Assembly (NCBI GenBank): GCA_049999725.1
Contig: JBNGIS010017848.1
Location: 21,199-50,997 of the forward strand
Length of the DNA stretch: 29,799 bases
Direction: 5' to 3'
Source of the DNA: Haplomitrium mnioides
Taxonomy: Eukaryota; Marchantiophyta; Haplomitriopsida; Calobryales
Below the pieces are notes generated by a model. It made no database searches. It saw nothing but the letters and a program-made list of their open reading frames with translations, and had not been told where the DNA came from. How positions within the stretch are numbered: position 1 is the first letter of the stretch; every line of letters starts with the position of its first letter. The translations under genes were made by a program, and so were the position numbers. Below, piece after piece: positions 28,122 through 29,799 of the stretch.

Positions 28122-29798
28122 TCAATCTAGATTACTACTAACATCCAGATTCCAGTAAACATTGTCTTCATCACAGATACAGAGAAAATGCCTAGCACCC
28201 CAGGTTCTGTCAAAGGTTTCCAGAATTTTTTCTCTCTTTGCTTCACTTTGAGCCTTCCTCCAGTTTCTACAGGCATCATGCCAAGCTTTCCTTCCATACT
28301 CGACCAACCTCCTCCAGATTTTCTTCTTTAAACTGTACATATCCATGTACGACTTCTCGAACACTGCAGCATTTCTAGAGAGCCATATAGAGTACAGTAC
28401 AATTCCTCTATGAAGGGACCAGATCTCTTTAGTTATGGCCAGGGCCTTTGGAGTTCTATCACCTAGGATGCATTGCTGCCATGTTGGTTTCCACCTTTTG
28501 GAGTTCCCCCAAACAGCAAACACTAATCTGTTAGTGATATTCCCTGCCCATTTCCAGATAGTGCTGATCCTAGGGAAAAGCCAGAAACAGTGAATGATGT
28601 CTTCCATAGAATCCTCCTTGCAGCAGACACATCTTGCATCAATCTCATAGCCAGGCTTTTCTGTCTTTTTTCTGAAACTCCCTACTTGCACACCTCTTTG
28701 GACAATAAGCCACATTAGAGTGGCCTCTTTAGCTGATCTGCTCGCCACCCATATATCAGTCCATCTGGAAGAGTATTTGGAGTCGATCGAGCCTTGTGCT
28801 TTCCAGCGTTCCAGAACTGGAATGATAGTTGATGGTCGATCCAGGATGAACTGACGGCCTTTCTTGGTCGAGTAGCTACTGAGGGGTGAATTATCTTTCC
28901 ATACCCACATACCAGGGTCCCAGTCTCCCTCTCCAATAACCGAGCCAAGTAATTTATATTCGGCACTCTGATCTTTAGTCACTGTGCAGACTCTCATTTT
29001 TCTCATAATCACTAAAGGAGGAAGCTGGGGGCGAATTCCTTCTACCAACATGGTAGACATTGGTGTGACAAAGAACCATGAGCATGACTGGGTGAAATCA
29101 AAAGACTGAGTCATTGTTCCTGCCTTCAACTCAGTATTAGCACCCCACAGGGATATTGCGATGGGGTGTGTGTCCAGACCAGATGAGAAGACTCCAGTCC
29201 AGTCTCCTTTTCTTAAGTGGCCTGGCCCCTCAAGGAGGAGTGAAATCCATTTGTCAGGAATCTTAGCTATCAGATCATACCATTTCTGCTCATGCCTTTT
29301 GTGAAGCTGAAACCGTTCCTGCACCTCTGTCCACTCAAGGAATTTGTATGTTTGATGATTCCATAGGTCCCCAATCATGTTAACCCCTGCTTGAGACCAC
29401 CTCAAGGCTGGCCAGCTCTTATTTGACGCCAGCAAAGAATTGTCCCCCAGTTTATTCCACCATATGTTTATGCTCACAACCTCTTCAAAGGACTCGGGAG
29501 CCTTCTGTTTTATGGATCTTTTGAGTATTGACCAAGCCTGCCATATCTCATTCCACAGTTGCGAGGTCGACCAGCATGAAGCTCTGCAATCGGCTAATGT
29601 CCACAATAGAGAGTGACCCCACCCTACTTTACTGAGTGGTCTAGCTTGGCTGGCTCTGTACATAAGGAACATTTTGCATGTAGAGTCTCCTGGCAGCACA
29701 ATCTTCATTATCCACTTCCCCAACAGGGCTTGAGTCTGGGCATGAATGTCTATCAGTCCCAGTCCTCCTTCTTTCTTTCTCCTCACGCAGGTTTCCCA
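28122..29798 (-). CDS. LINE ORF2 protein, C-terminal part (zf-RVT region), partial
   Basis: An uninterrupted minus-strand frame of about 558 codons, open at the window edge and ending in TGA at 28122. It begins WETCVRRKKEGGLGLIDIHA and ALLGKWIMKI, the conserved block after the RT domain of plant L1 ORF2. The middle is Trp-rich and weakly conserved. A zinc-binding zf-RVT motif is seen as ATLMWLIVQRGVQVGSF, DARCVCCKEDSMEDIIHCFW and WKWAGNI (Cys-x2-Cys... His-Cys). The C-terminus has LWLS-like YSIWLSRNAAVFE and a basic helix (WRKAQSEAKREK). The endonuclease and RT domains would lie to the right, outside. ORF2 nicks target DNA and primes reverse transcription there. The lack of stops suggests this is the youngest element in the window. 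Confidence 0.88.
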   Translation of the reverse strand, partial: WETCVRRKKEGGLGLIDIHAQTQALLGKWIMKIVLPGDSTCKMFLMYRASQARPLSKVGWGHSLLWTLADCRASCWSTSQLWNEIWQAWSILKRSIKQKAPESFEEVVSINIWWNKLGDNSLLASNKSWPALRWSQAGVNMIGDLWNHQTYKFLEWTEVQERFQLHKRHEQKWYDLIAKIPDKWISLLLEGPGHLRKGDWTGVFSSGLDTHPIAISLWGANTELKAGTMTQSFDFTQSCSWFFVTPMSTMLVEGIRPQLPPLVIMRKMRVCTVTKDQSAEYKLLGSVIGEGDWDPGMWVWKDNSPLSSYSTKKGRQFILDRPSTIIPVLERWKAQGSIDSKYSSRWTDIWVASRSAKEATLMWLIVQRGVQVGSFRKKTEKPGYEIDARCVCCKEDSMEDIIHCFWLFPRISTIWKWAGNITNRLVFAVWGNSKRWKPTWQQCILGDRTPKALAITKEIWSLHRGIVLYSIWLSRNAAVFEKSYMDMYSLKKKIWRRLVEYGRKAWHDACRNWRKAQSEAKREKILETFDRTWGARHFLCICDEDNVYWNLDVSSNLD

Positions 29799-29799
29799 T

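Larger units (their letters stand above)
27961..29799 (-). mobile_element. L1-type LINE, 3' part (open at right edge)
   Basis: A run of 23 T (27961-27983) is the poly(A) tail of a minus-strand element. It is preceded on the minus strand by an AATAAA signal, a short 3' UTR with a stem-loop, and the ORF2 C-terminus. The element runs off the window at 29799, so full length and TSD cannot be judged. Confidence 0.88.

Overview
This window is non-coding plant DNA made almost entirely of dead or dying transposable elements nested inside each other, around an AT-rich satellite. Plant-type Ty3/gypsy chromovirus, Ty1/copia and L1-type LINE fragments, tRNA-iMet primer sites, 5-bp target-site duplications (TSDs) and very long non-autonomous LTRs all point to a land plant with a repeat-rich genome; the species cannot be fixed from the sequence. 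No intact cellular gene was found. Open frames are short and interrupted everywhere except for one LINE reading frame that runs off the right edge.

Left region (1-3597): a purine-rich GAGGAGAATTC repeat precedes a decayed but recognisable relic of a gene with about four tandem ubiquitin-like domains (225-1110). About 2 kb of unassigned DNA follows, then a 500-bp solo LTR (3093-3592) with a perfect CATAG duplication and three copies of a G-box motif.

Centre (3620-24838): an AT-rich satellite (3620-4638 and 21663-24838) was split by a minus-strand chromovirus, E1 (4639-21657, TSD ATTTT). E1 has gag, protease, RT/RNase H and an integrase with GPY/F and chromodomain, all broken. Its integrase gene was hit twice within about 85 bp of E1 sequence. 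E2 (5662-6617) is a deletion derivative of a sister subfamily. E3 (6703-17590, TSD GAAAG) is a 10.9-kb element with giant 4.4-4.5 kb LTRs around a 2.0-kb internal region that holds only a gag-like frame with a 30-residue repeat. Removing E2 and E3 restores an E1 of about 5.2 kb, and removing E1 restores the satellite.

Right region (24840-29799): a minus-strand Ty1/copia fragment (gag zinc knuckle and protease) is abutted by a plus-strand chromovirus, E4 (LTR, primer site, gag, protease, start of RT), which breaks off inside the RT catalytic motif at about 27882. After about 78 bp of unassigned DNA comes the poly(A) end of a minus-strand L1-type LINE whose ORF2 C-terminus (zf-RVT region) is open to the window edge.

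Inferred order of events: satellite, then E1, then E2 and E3 inside E1. Independently, E4 went into a copia relic. The elements form a layered insertion record rather than a working pathway.
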